From Woeseia sp. (GTDB lineage: Bacteria; Pseudomonadota; Gammaproteobacteria; Steroidobacterales; Woeseiaceae), in contig JABIUH010000206.1 in assembly GCA_018701055.1 (NCBI GenBank), positions 1 through 30,239 on the forward strand: a stretch of 30,239 nt of DNA. Reading direction: 5' to 3'. Of the stretch, positions 7,723 through 14,678 are shown piece by piece. The notes beneath the pieces were generated by a model that saw only the letters and a program-made list of their open reading frames with translations, was not told the origin of the DNA and searched no databases. Positions within the stretch are counted from its first letter, which is position 1, and each line of letters opens with the position of its first letter. Both the position numbers and the translations under genes were made by a program.

Positions 7723-7923
7723 CTAGAGAGGTGCATGTGGGCTGATCCAGCCCTGAAAGTAGCCAAACACCAAAAATCCGATCAAAATGGCGGATAGGAG
7801 AACTCGAATTTTTAATGCTGTGAGCAGTCGTGTTGAACCTTGGTCGTCCTTGGCCAGAAACCATAGACCCGAACCAAGGCTTGCGAGTATTGCAACCAGA
7901 ATAATTATGATGACTAATTTCAT
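7723..7923 (-). CDS. DUF2909 twin-helix membrane protein
   Basis: A 66-residue protein with two hydrophobic helices: MKLVIIIILVAILASLGSGL at the start and VLLSAILIGFLVFGYFQGWI near the end. They are joined by a charged loop, WFLAKDDQGSTRLLTALKIR. This matches the DUF2909 pattern, a family commonly found next to SURF1 in gammaproteobacterial oxidase clusters. Its function is unknown; a role in oxidase assembly is inferred only from position. It is transcribed away from SURF1, with 45 bp between the two starts, so both promoters probably lie in that AT-rich gap. Confidence 0.85.
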   Translation of the reverse strand: MKLVIIIILVAILASLGSGLWFLAKDDQGSTRLLTALKIRVLLSAILIGFLVFGYFQGWISPHAPL

Positions 7924-7968
7924 CTAAATAGTATCTTTACAAAAAAGCGAACAAAAAAGAATTATATC

Positions 7969-8691
7969 GTGATCGAAGACCTGATTAAGACACCGATGTT
8001 CCGAAGAGTGTTCCCGCCCATTGCGGGTGCGATTTTTATGGCTGTCTTTGCATCCCTCGGGTTATGGCAGCTTGATCGCGCAGCTGAAAAAAACGCACTC
8101 CTGAGAATGTTTGAAGGCGAAACTCCATATGCACGGGTCAGCGATTTTGCATCGCTTGCAGAGTTCGCTCGTATACAAACGGACGGCGAGTTCTTACCGG
8201 ATCGACAAATACTGGTCGACAACATCGTCAGAGAGGGTCGACCTGGCTACTACGTGATCACGCCATTTAGACTCACTGGTCATGAGCCATTGCTTTTAGT
8301 CAATCGCGGCTGGACGCCAAAAGCGATGACAGCTACTGCGTCACCTCCGGAACTGGCCGTAATGACGAACCGGCGCACCGTTCGTGGTCTGATCGGTCGT
8401 CTGCCGCGAGTCGCCATCCGTCCGGGTGAGGCGTTTGAAGGCGGTGAGGATTGGCCGCGCGTAGCTGTATATCCTCGCCTCGATGAAGTTGCGACAGCAC
8501 TCGATGTGGAACTGTTGCCAATGGTTCTGCTGCTGGCACCGGACGAGCCAGACGGTTTTTTTCGCAGCTGGCAACCTAACATCAGCGGTCCGATGACCCA
8601 CTATGGTTATGCGGTGCAATGGTTTGCGATGGCCACCACTGTCATCGTGCTACTTTTTTGGCAATTGAAGAAGAGACGTCGACGTGAGTGA
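7969..8691 (+). CDS. SURF1 family cytochrome oxidase biogenesis protein
   Basis: SURF1 (Shy1) helps place heme a into subunit I of aa3-type oxidases. The layout is typical: an N-terminal helix, a periplasmic domain and a C-terminal helix. Motifs: ASLGLWQLDRA after the first helix, DGEFLPDRQILVDN, GYYVITPFRL, LLLVNRGW, and MTHYGYAVQWFAMATTVIV in the last helix. GTG 7969 gives 240 residues; ATG 7996 (MFRRVFPP) is an equally possible start. It overlaps the next gene by 8 bases (GTGAGTGA). Its presence argues that heme A is made in this organism, although no heme A synthase gene is in the cluster. Confidence 0.92.
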   Translation: MIEDLIKTPMFRRVFPPIAGAIFMAVFASLGLWQLDRAAEKNALLRMFEGETPYARVSDFASLAEFARIQTDGEFLPDRQILVDNIVREGRPGYYVITPFRLTGHEPLLLVNRGWTPKAMTATASPPELAVMTNRRTVRGLIGRLPRVAIRPGEAFEGGEDWPRVAVYPRLDEVATALDVELLPMVLLLAPDEPDGFFRSWQPNISGPMTHYGYAVQWFAMATTVIVLLFWQLKKRRRRE

Positions 8692-9256
8692 AAATTTATC
8701 TGGCGGTGGCCGATTTCAAATCGGAATCATCGCGCTGGTTTTCTTTGGCCCGCTGATATTAGCGACCTGGATGTATTCGACGGGCAGATTACAACCTGCC
8801 GCGCGTACCAACCATGGAGAATTGTTGCTGCCGATTGTTGCACTGGAAGCGTTTTTGTCCGATCCCGAAGATTTGAAGGACGCTCAGCGGGCGTGGCGAC
8901 TTTTGTACATGAATATGGCGGAATGCGACGCTGTCTGTATTGAGGCGCTGCACAGACAGCGGCAGATTCGCCTGATGCTTGGCAAGGAGATGGATCGAGT
9001 CAGCCGTCTTTTCTTGCACGGTTCTGCGTCCACGGATAAAATCTCTCGCGGCGATGAGGACGCAGGCCTAATAACCATCAATAATAAGGGACTTGCAGAT
9101 TTTCTAGAGGGGAAACGGCCGAGTGAAATTCCCGCAGGTGGAATTTTTCTGATTGATCCCCTCGATAATCTGATTATGTATTTTGCGCCAGATTTAACAC
9201 CTGGCGATATCACGGACGATCTGAAACATTTGCTGGAGCTTTCCCGAATTGGGTGA
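8684..9256 (+). CDS. membrane-anchored Sco-like (CxxxC) protein of the oxidase cluster
   Basis: A 190-residue protein with one N-terminal helix (IGIIALVFFGPLILATWMY) and a periplasmic domain. The segment WRLLYMNMAECDAVCIEALH has a CxxxC motif (CDAVC) after a beta strand, as in the thioredoxin-fold Sco proteins. GGIFLIDPLDNLIMYFAPDL resembles the closing strands of that fold. Proteins like this lie between SURF1 and heme synthesis genes in Pseudomonas-type cox clusters and are generally listed as hypothetical. The redox or copper role is inferred from the motif. It lacks the full SCO sequence, so I would not name it senC. GTG start inside the SURF1 end. Confidence 0.75.
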   Translation: MSENLSGGGRFQIGIIALVFFGPLILATWMYSTGRLQPAARTNHGELLLPIVALEAFLSDPEDLKDAQRAWRLLYMNMAECDAVCIEALHRQRQIRLMLGKEMDRVSRLFLHGSASTDKISRGDEDAGLITINNKGLADFLEGKRPSEIPAGGIFLIDPLDNLIMYFAPDLTPGDITDDLKHLLELSRIG

Positions 9257-9259
9257 CAC

Positions 9260-10159
9260 ATGACCGCGAGCACACTGCAACAATCTGCGCACTGGCGGGA
9301 CTACTATGAGTTGACGAAACCAAAAGTCGTCATGCTCATTGTGTTCGTGGCAGTTGTTGGCATGGTCTTGGCCGTGCCCGGCTGGCCAGGTGCGATACCG
9401 ATGGTCATTGGGACGCTGGGTATTGGCATGGCTGCCTCGTCGGCGGCGGTCGTCAACCATGTGCTGGATGCACGAATTGACATACAAATGTCACGCACAC
9501 ACAACCGGCCGGTGGCACAAGGGCGTTTGTCGGAAAGTAATGCCCTCACGTTTGCGATGATTCTTTGCGTCATCTCGATGGCTTTACTCTGGTTTGTCGT
9601 GAACCCGCTTACTGCAGTGCTCACGTTCTTGTCTTTGGTCGGCTACGCGGTTGTTTATACCGTCTACCTGAAACGCGCGACTCCACAAAATATTGTTATC
9701 GGGGGCGCAGCAGGCGCAGCACCGCCCGTACTTGGGTGGGCAGCGGTAACCGGCGAGGTTCACAGTGACGCGCTGCTGTTATTCCTTATTGTTTTTACCT
9801 GGACGCCACCACATTTCTGGGCGCTGGCCATTGCTAAAAAAGACGACTACGCGCGTGTTGGCATTCCCATGTTGCCCGTCACCCATGGCGAAGCTTTCAC
9901 GCGACAGTACATCTTGCTTTACACCGTGCTTATGCTGTTGGTTACGATCATTCCTTATTTATCCGGAATGAGCGGGTTGATTTACCTTGCTGCTGCCATC
10001 GGGCTTGGCGGGCGGTTTCTTTACTACGCCATAAAAATGAAAAGTGATACCAGTGTTGAGCTACCAATGCAGGTATTCCGCTTCTCCATTAACTACCTCA
10101 TGTTCCTTTTCATGGCACTACTGATCGATCACTACTATATCGTTCGATTTAATTTTTAA
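9260..10159 (+). CDS. ctaB: protoheme IX farnesyltransferase (heme O synthase)
   Basis: UbiA-superfamily membrane enzyme that farnesylates heme B to heme O, the precursor of heme A. It has 299 residues, the usual length, with about nine helices. The diagnostic segments are YYELTKPKVVMLIVFVAVVG, the Asp-rich prenyl site NHVLDARIDIQMSRTHNRPV, TWTPPHFWALAIAKKDDYAR and GIPMLPVTHGE. It starts 4 bases after the previous stop, so the ctaA gene that often sits between them is missing here. The same enzyme is needed both for bo-type oxidases (heme O) and for aa3-type oxidases (through CtaA). Confidence 0.95.
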   Translation: MTASTLQQSAHWRDYYELTKPKVVMLIVFVAVVGMVLAVPGWPGAIPMVIGTLGIGMAASSAAVVNHVLDARIDIQMSRTHNRPVAQGRLSESNALTFAMILCVISMALLWFVVNPLTAVLTFLSLVGYAVVYTVYLKRATPQNIVIGGAAGAAPPVLGWAAVTGEVHSDALLLFLIVFTWTPPHFWALAIAKKDDYARVGIPMLPVTHGEAFTRQYILLYTVLMLLVTIIPYLSGMSGLIYLAAAIGLGGRFLYYAIKMKSDTSVELPMQVFRFSINYLMFLFMALLIDHYYIVRFNF

Positions 10160-10176
10160 GTGCTTGTAGAAGAACC

Positions 10177-10201
10177 GGCGGCGGTCGCGCACCGCGCCTT
10201 T
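10177..10201 (+). terminator. possible terminator after ctaB
   Basis: A GC-rich hairpin 18 bases past the ctaB stop: GGC (10177-10179) and GCGGT (10181-10185) pair with ACCGC (10191-10195) and GCC (10196-10198), with one bulged G and a CGCGC loop. Only a short TTT follows, so efficiency is uncertain. Confidence 0.4.
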
Positions 10202-10258
10202 CTGCAAAGTTAACGCGAGCTCAACAATGCACTTTTTCTCAAAAACGTGACATTCTCC

Positions 10259-10286
10259 TTGTGAAATGACGGTCCGCTACTACACT
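10259..10286 (+). promoter_or_regulatory. possible promoter of the ECF sigma gene
   Basis: TTGTGA (10259-10264), a 16-base spacer and TACACT (10281-10286) resemble a weak sigma70 promoter. The -10 ends seven bases before the ATG at 10294, so the transcript would be leaderless or nearly so. No properly spaced Shine-Dalgarno precedes the start. Inferred only. Confidence 0.25.
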
Positions 10287-10293
10287 CAGGCGG

Positions 10294-10845
10294 ATGAGTG
10301 CTGTTGACGACAATCGGAATACGAGCTTTGAGACGCTACTTAAGCCGCATCTCGACCGCCTCTATCGCATGGCGTTCAGACTCACCGGTAACAAGCCGGA
10401 AGCGGAAGACCTGTTCCAGGACGTTCTCACCAAAGTATTTCCACGTCTCTATGATCTGATTGAAGTTGAGGCCCCTGGACCGTGGTTGTGCCGCATCATG
10501 TACAACCACTTCATCGATAACCGCCGCCGCTTTGCCCGACAAAGGCTAGTCACCGTATCTGAAGACCAGTTGCCGGGGGATGGCGTCGAATCCGTTGCTG
10601 GAGAACTGTCTCCGGAGCGGGATGCGATGCAGGAAGACAGCATAATCCAATTGGAGAGCGCTCTCGGAAAACTCAGCGACGAACATCGTTTAGTCGTCAT
10701 GCTCCACGATTGCGAAGGCTACAAACTCGTTGAAATTCAAGGCCTTACCAATACACCAGTGGGCACACTCAAGTCCAGATTGCACCGCGCCAGAGCACGG
10801 TTAAGAGAAATGCTTGAAACCGATGGAACCAAACCAACGCTGTGA
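10294..10845 (+). CDS. ECF-family RNA polymerase sigma factor
   Basis: A 183-residue sigma70 of the extracytoplasmic-function class. Region 2 spans about residues 14-80 (LDRLYRMAFRLTGNKPEAED, LFQDVLTKVFPRL, then WLCRIMYNHFIDNRRR). Region 4 spans about residues 125-175 (LGKLSDEHRLVVMLHDCEGY, EIQGLTNTPVGTLKSRLHRA, RARLREML), with a helix-turn-helix that would read the -35 element. The zinc-finger anti-sigma gene follows at once, the classic pairing, so activity is probably held off by binding to that membrane protein until an envelope signal arrives. The exact ECF group cannot be told by eye. Confidence 0.93.
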   Translation: MSAVDDNRNTSFETLLKPHLDRLYRMAFRLTGNKPEAEDLFQDVLTKVFPRLYDLIEVEAPGPWLCRIMYNHFIDNRRRFARQRLVTVSEDQLPGDGVESVAGELSPERDAMQEDSIIQLESALGKLSDEHRLVVMLHDCEGYKLVEIQGLTNTPVGTLKSRLHRARARLREMLETDGTKPTL

Positions 10846-10874
10846 GCGTGTTAGGTATGAGAGGAAGGAAAACA

Positions 10875-11513
10875 ATGAACTGCAACCAAACACCTGAACA
10901 ACTTGACGAATATCTGGACGGCGCTTTGCCGACAGACGATCAAGTGCTGTTCGAGGCGCATTTAGAACAATGCGCTGAGTGTCGTTCGGTTGTAGAGGAA
11001 AGCCAGACGCTGCGCTCGCGTTTAGCCCAATACGGTGAAATGACGATGCCGATACCGGATGCTGGTTTCTACGCTCGGGCGTTAGCCAAGGCCGCACAAT
11101 CGGGCCTGCGCAAACAACGAAATCGTTGGGTCATGACTGGTTTCAGCGGTGCGATCGCAGCGACCTTAATGATTTGGATGGTCAGCAGCGTGTTTTTTGC
11201 GGCGCCGCAAATGGATCAGCCGACAGTCCCATCTGTCACGATGGCACTCGAAGCACCGCAAACTTTCAATCTTGTCTTTTCCTCTTCTGAAGCTCTGACG
11301 GATGCGTCAATGACGGTTACTTTGCCAGCAGGCATTGAGCTCGACGGATTCGCCGGGCAACGCGAAATTACCTGGATGACCAGCCTTAAAGAGGGCCGGA
11401 ACATTCTGCCGCTAACACTAGTGGCAACTTCGTCATTTGGCGGAGAGCTTTTGGCAACCTTGCAGCATGCGGATGACAATAAAATCTTCCGGCTGCAGGT
11501 ATCTGTAATTTAG
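10875..11513 (+). CDS. membrane-bound zinc-finger anti-sigma factor
   Basis: A 212-residue partner of the preceding sigma factor. The N-terminal cytoplasmic domain carries the zinc-binding pattern HLEQCAEC (H-x3-C-x2-C) of ZAS-type anti-sigma factors, preceded by QLDEYLDGALPTDDQ. One membrane helix follows near residues 90-110 (WVMTGFSGAIAATLMIWMVS). The roughly 100-residue periplasmic part is predicted as beta strands (FNLVFSSSEALTDASMTVTL, GELLATLQHADDNKIFRLQV). The frame is open from GTG 10842, but ATG 10875 is chosen because gaggaagg lies 7-8 bases ahead of it. The periplasmic part is not a domain I recognise and could be the sensor. Confidence 0.88.
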   Translation: MNCNQTPEQLDEYLDGALPTDDQVLFEAHLEQCAECRSVVEESQTLRSRLAQYGEMTMPIPDAGFYARALAKAAQSGLRKQRNRWVMTGFSGAIAATLMIWMVSSVFFAAPQMDQPTVPSVTMALEAPQTFNLVFSSSEALTDASMTVTLPAGIELDGFAGQREITWMTSLKEGRNILPLTLVATSSFGGELLATLQHADDNKIFRLQVSVI

Positions 11514-11553
11514 AGGAGCTTCGTTAGTCGAAGTATCGAATGAAGTCAAGACG

Positions 11554-11985
11554 ATGAACAAAGTTAGACTATTTATTGCCAGCGTTGCTATGACAGCCTT
11601 TAGCCTGTTCCCCGTAATTGCTGCGGCCGATGTTGACGAACTTGATGTCACGATGGAAGTCCTCGATGACATGGGTGATCTCGAGGGTGAAATCATTGAG
11701 ATGCGCGGGCCCGAGTTAGAGGGTGAAAACGACTTCGATGACGAAGAGTCTGATAACGACGAAGGCGAACCTGACGACGTTCGTGATGAAGACGACGAAG
11801 ATAACGATGACTTCCGTGACGAAAAAGAAGACGACTTCGAACATGATGAAGAGTTTGAATCTGACGACGGCGAAGAACACTCGGAAGATGAGAGTGACTT
11901 TGATGAAGGCGATGAAATCGACACTGATGAATTCGATGAAGAAGATGAGATGGATGATGATGACGACAACGACGATGTAACTTAA
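11554..11985 (+). CDS. exported Asp/Glu-rich protein
   Basis: A 143-residue protein with a signal peptide (MNKVRLFIASVAMTAFSLFP, VIAAA) and a very acidic, low-complexity mature chain. Of the last 83 residues, 55 are Asp or Glu by my count, with runs such as DEDDEDNDDF and MDDDDDNDDVT; there is no cysteine and almost no hydrophobic residue. It is likely disordered and able to bind divalent cations loosely, but this is inference from composition. It is the third gene of the sigma/anti-sigma group and ends 66 bases before a strong terminator. It is a candidate member of the sigma factor's own regulon or a modulator of the signal. Confidence 0.8.
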   Translation: MNKVRLFIASVAMTAFSLFPVIAAADVDELDVTMEVLDDMGDLEGEIIEMRGPELEGENDFDDEESDNDEGEPDDVRDEDDEDNDDFRDEKEDDFEHDEEFESDDGEEHSEDESDFDEGDEIDTDEFDEEDEMDDDDDNDDVT

Positions 11986-12050
11986 TCGCCAGTCAATGCC
12001 GCTCGCTCTCGCCGGAATTCGGATAGTCACCCTCTCTCCGTGAGCAGCCT

Positions 12051-12090
12051 AAAATCCCCCAGTTGTTGACTCAATTGGGGGGTTTTTTTT
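12051..12090 (+). terminator. strong Rho-independent terminator
   Basis: AAAATCCCCCAGTTG (12051-12065) pairs with CAATTGGGGGGTTTT (12072-12086), with two G-U pairs, around a short TTGACT loop; the T run continues to 12090. It closes the sigma/anti-sigma/acidic-protein transcript and separates it from the TPR outer-membrane gene. Confidence 0.92.
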
Positions 12091-12210
12091 GCGCCACGTC
12101 ACAATGTTGGTATGGAATTAGTGCGAATTTCCGACAATTGGGCAGAATGCTTTAATCGACGCCAATTTTTGATTGGCTGAGGCCTAAAGGAGCCTGGGAA
12201 AATTCCAGAT

Positions 12211-13836
12211 TTGCTATACAAATCAAGCCATACGCTCAGATTCAGACTGAAGCGTGGGCTTGCGGTCGCACTTTTGATTGCCCTCGTGCCAGCGGAATCT
12301 TTGCTAGCGGCTACGGCAAGCGAGCTATTTGACGATGGAAATCGGCTGTTTCGAGACGATCTGTACTGGGCCGCCTTGCTGCGCTACCGCGAAGCAAGTG
12401 ATGCGGGCATGGATACACCCCTACTCAACTACAACACGGGCGTAGCCCACTATCGTGCTCGACAACATGCCCGAGCAAGAACCGCACTGGAAAAATCCGC
12501 GGGCTATGCGCCGCTGCGTCCCATATCACACTACAACTTGGGCCTTAACGCCTACAGCATGGGCAATACGGAACAAGCGCTCGATTGGTTCCGCAAAGCC
12601 AGAGATCAGCAACAACGGCGTGACATTAGTCGCTTGGCAAGGCGTGCCATTCGCGAGCTGCAGGGCGAAATTGACGCGGCCAGAACGGTAACCGTCGTGG
12701 CCGCGAGGGAGGAAGAACGCGAATTAACCGAGCTGGATGTACGCATTCGGGTCGGCGCTGGAATGGATAGCAACGTTTTCCGTAGTCCGTCTGACCCGTA
12801 TGTCGATCTTAGCGTCGTGGGGCAACCGCTCATTACCCCGGTCGTATCTTCAGGTTTCTATGTGCCCGTCAGCGTAAGTGCGAAATATCAGGTCAATAGT
12901 CTCGAGAACGAAGGTTTCTTTGGGGTCTATCGAATGGGTGGGCGGTTCTATCAGGACAAAAACCTGACGAACGGCAACGAGTATTTGCAGGAGATTGGGT
13001 TTGGTAGCGAATACCGGAAAAAAAATGAAGAAGACGATCGTGAAACACGTATCTTTAGTGCATTCAAAATCGCACAACACCATGAGAGTTATTACGACCC
13101 TGACAATGGCGTAGAACGCGATATTGGCGGTGTCAGTATTGCCGACCGTCTTTCCTACCTGCGTTACGGTCCGGAATTCTGGATGCGAAAACGCATTGGG
13201 GCGATAACCTTGGGCGCGCGTGCGAAGGGTCAACTCTGGAACTATGACGAAGTTGATGTTGTGCCTGAGTATGATCACGAATACTGGAATGTCGGTGTGA
13301 CAGTGCAGTATCGTTTCACGTCAACTTCACTATTACGAGTTGGAGCAGAATATTACACGCGCCGTTTCGGTGATCGTCCGGCATTCGAGCGTGATGGCAC
13401 GCAACCGCTAGGCAACCCAACCATTCGGTATGACTATATCGAATACACCCTTGAAGCACGGCAACGCATCACCAATGGACTGTGGTTTAGCGTGGGTTAT
13501 ACGCAAACGGAACGGGAAGATAAGTACCTCGATTACAACACTTATATGCGCGATGGTTACAACGCAGCATTCCACCTGCAGCTTGGCGAGCGTTTTGATC
13601 TTGAAGCAAGTGGCACTTACAACATTTACGACAATGAAGGTGCATTCGCGTTTAACGAGCCACTCGCTGGCCGAAAAATACTTGAAACGACAATAGGTCG
13701 GGTTATTGCAACGTGGAAAATGACCCGTTCGCTGGACCTCATTGCTGAATATTCGCTACGGGAAGTGGCATCTAACGACAGTCGAATACAATACGATCGC
13801 AACCAAATTATGATCGCGGTGCGCTGGGCGCCCTAG
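12211..13836 (+). CDS. TPR-containing outer-membrane beta-barrel protein
   Basis: A 541-residue exported protein. A signal sequence (LKRGLAVALLIALVPAESLL, AATA) is followed by a TPR-like helical part at about residues 35-155 (ELFDDGNRLFRDDLYWAALL, LNYNTGVAHYRARQHARART, SHYNLGLNAYSMGNTEQALD). A charged linker leads to a long run of alternating amphipathic strands with many Tyr, Phe and Arg residues from about residue 175 to the end, typical of a transmembrane barrel. The architecture resembles TPR-barrel proteins such as surface lipoprotein assembly modifiers, but I cannot assign a specific job. The start is uncertain: TTG 12211 is 18 bases from AAGGAG (12187-12192), whereas an in-frame ATT at 12202 has 9-base spacing. 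It may belong with the ECF module upstream. Confidence 0.78.
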   Translation: MLYKSSHTLRFRLKRGLAVALLIALVPAESLLAATASELFDDGNRLFRDDLYWAALLRYREASDAGMDTPLLNYNTGVAHYRARQHARARTALEKSAGYAPLRPISHYNLGLNAYSMGNTEQALDWFRKARDQQQRRDISRLARRAIRELQGEIDAARTVTVVAAREEERELTELDVRIRVGAGMDSNVFRSPSDPYVDLSVVGQPLITPVVSSGFYVPVSVSAKYQVNSLENEGFFGVYRMGGRFYQDKNLTNGNEYLQEIGFGSEYRKKNEEDDRETRIFSAFKIAQHHESYYDPDNGVERDIGGVSIADRLSYLRYGPEFWMRKRIGAITLGARAKGQLWNYDEVDVVPEYDHEYWNVGVTVQYRFTSTSLLRVGAEYYTRRFGDRPAFERDGTQPLGNPTIRYDYIEYTLEARQRITNGLWFSVGYTQTEREDKYLDYNTYMRDGYNAAFHLQLGERFDLEASGTYNIYDNEGAFAFNEPLAGRKILETTIGRVIATWKMTRSLDLIAEYSLREVASNDSRIQYDRNQIMIAVRWAP

Positions 13837-13981
13837 CTCGCATCACCGGCCTCAGCCAAATCAAGAAAACAAGTCAGGTCAACAGAGACCAGTAAGTTTG
13901 ATGGTGTGGTACTTTCTTATTTCAACTTGCTTGATGATCCTGCTTTGAGACAAAGAGCAATTGAGGCAAAAGGAGTGCATT

Positions 13982-14473
13982 TTGAGCACTGACGGGCTCG
14001 CTGTTATTGCCGAGATTGCGATTGGACTTGCGGGATTTTCTGGAATCTTAATCGTACTAACGCGTCCGGATGGCGGCTTTAATTCACCCGAGCGATTCAA
14101 ACTCAGGGTGCTGATCTTTTCCAGTATGGGAGCGCTGTTTCTCGCGATGATTCCGTTCGCAGTCCTCGATAGCGGCTGGTCCGACCACACCAGCTGGCGA
14201 ATATTGGGCGCCTTGGTGCTGATATACACTTTATATGGCCTTGTCTCTTTGCCGCGTATTTCGTTTGAGCTTCGCCGTCAATATCCGGACATCTTCCCTT
14301 TGCGGCTCATTCTGACTCAAGTGGCGACGCATCTCGGGACTTTGGGATTGGCGCTTCCTTTGTGTTTTAGTACCAGCAACAATCAGCAGAACCTGTATAC
14401 CGGCGCTTTGATTCTGATCTTGGTTCATGGGGCGATCGCATTCGTGCGCCTGCTCTTCTATCGAAGACACTAA
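13982..14473 (+). CDS. hypothetical membrane protein (four to five helices)
   Basis: A 163-residue membrane protein of unknown function. The frame opens at 13961, but the TTG at 13982 is preceded by AAGGAG (13970-13975) with six-base spacing, giving MSTDGLAVIAEIAIGLAGFS as the N-terminus. Hydrophobic segments lie at about residues 5-28, 45-63, 70-90, 108-125 and 135-155. A conserved-looking Pro-Glu-rich loop (TRPDGGFNSPERFKLR) sits after helix 1, and LPRISFELRRQYPDIFPLRL in the middle. It stands alone between the outer-membrane gene and uvrD. No family is assigned. Confidence 0.75.
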   Translation: MSTDGLAVIAEIAIGLAGFSGILIVLTRPDGGFNSPERFKLRVLIFSSMGALFLAMIPFAVLDSGWSDHTSWRILGALVLIYTLYGLVSLPRISFELRRQYPDIFPLRLILTQVATHLGTLGLALPLCFSTSNNQQNLYTGALILILVHGAIAFVRLLFYRRH

Positions 14474-14678
14474 AGTTACCGCCTGGTCATTTGCGGCACG
14501 CTGCAATCGACAAAGTTGCCCTTTGTTGAATACCCCATATCGATGAAAAAAAACCTGAAACTTGCTTAATCCGATCACGAATATCGAATGGCGTTCTATT
14601 TTGTAGGCGCTCGCACTCAGTCATTCTTTGCTAGACTGCGCTGCTTGAAGACCCTGAAATCTCTCTAGATAAGTTGTC

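Noticed and set aside
11433..11969. Serine-rich 178-codon frame on the minus strand
   Set aside because: It is the antisense of the Asp/Glu-rich gene: GAT/GAA repeats read backwards give Ser codons. The plus frame has the signal peptide.
14560..14678. SOS (LexA) box before uvrD
   Set aside because: No CTGT-N8-ACAG palindrome is visible upstream of the start.
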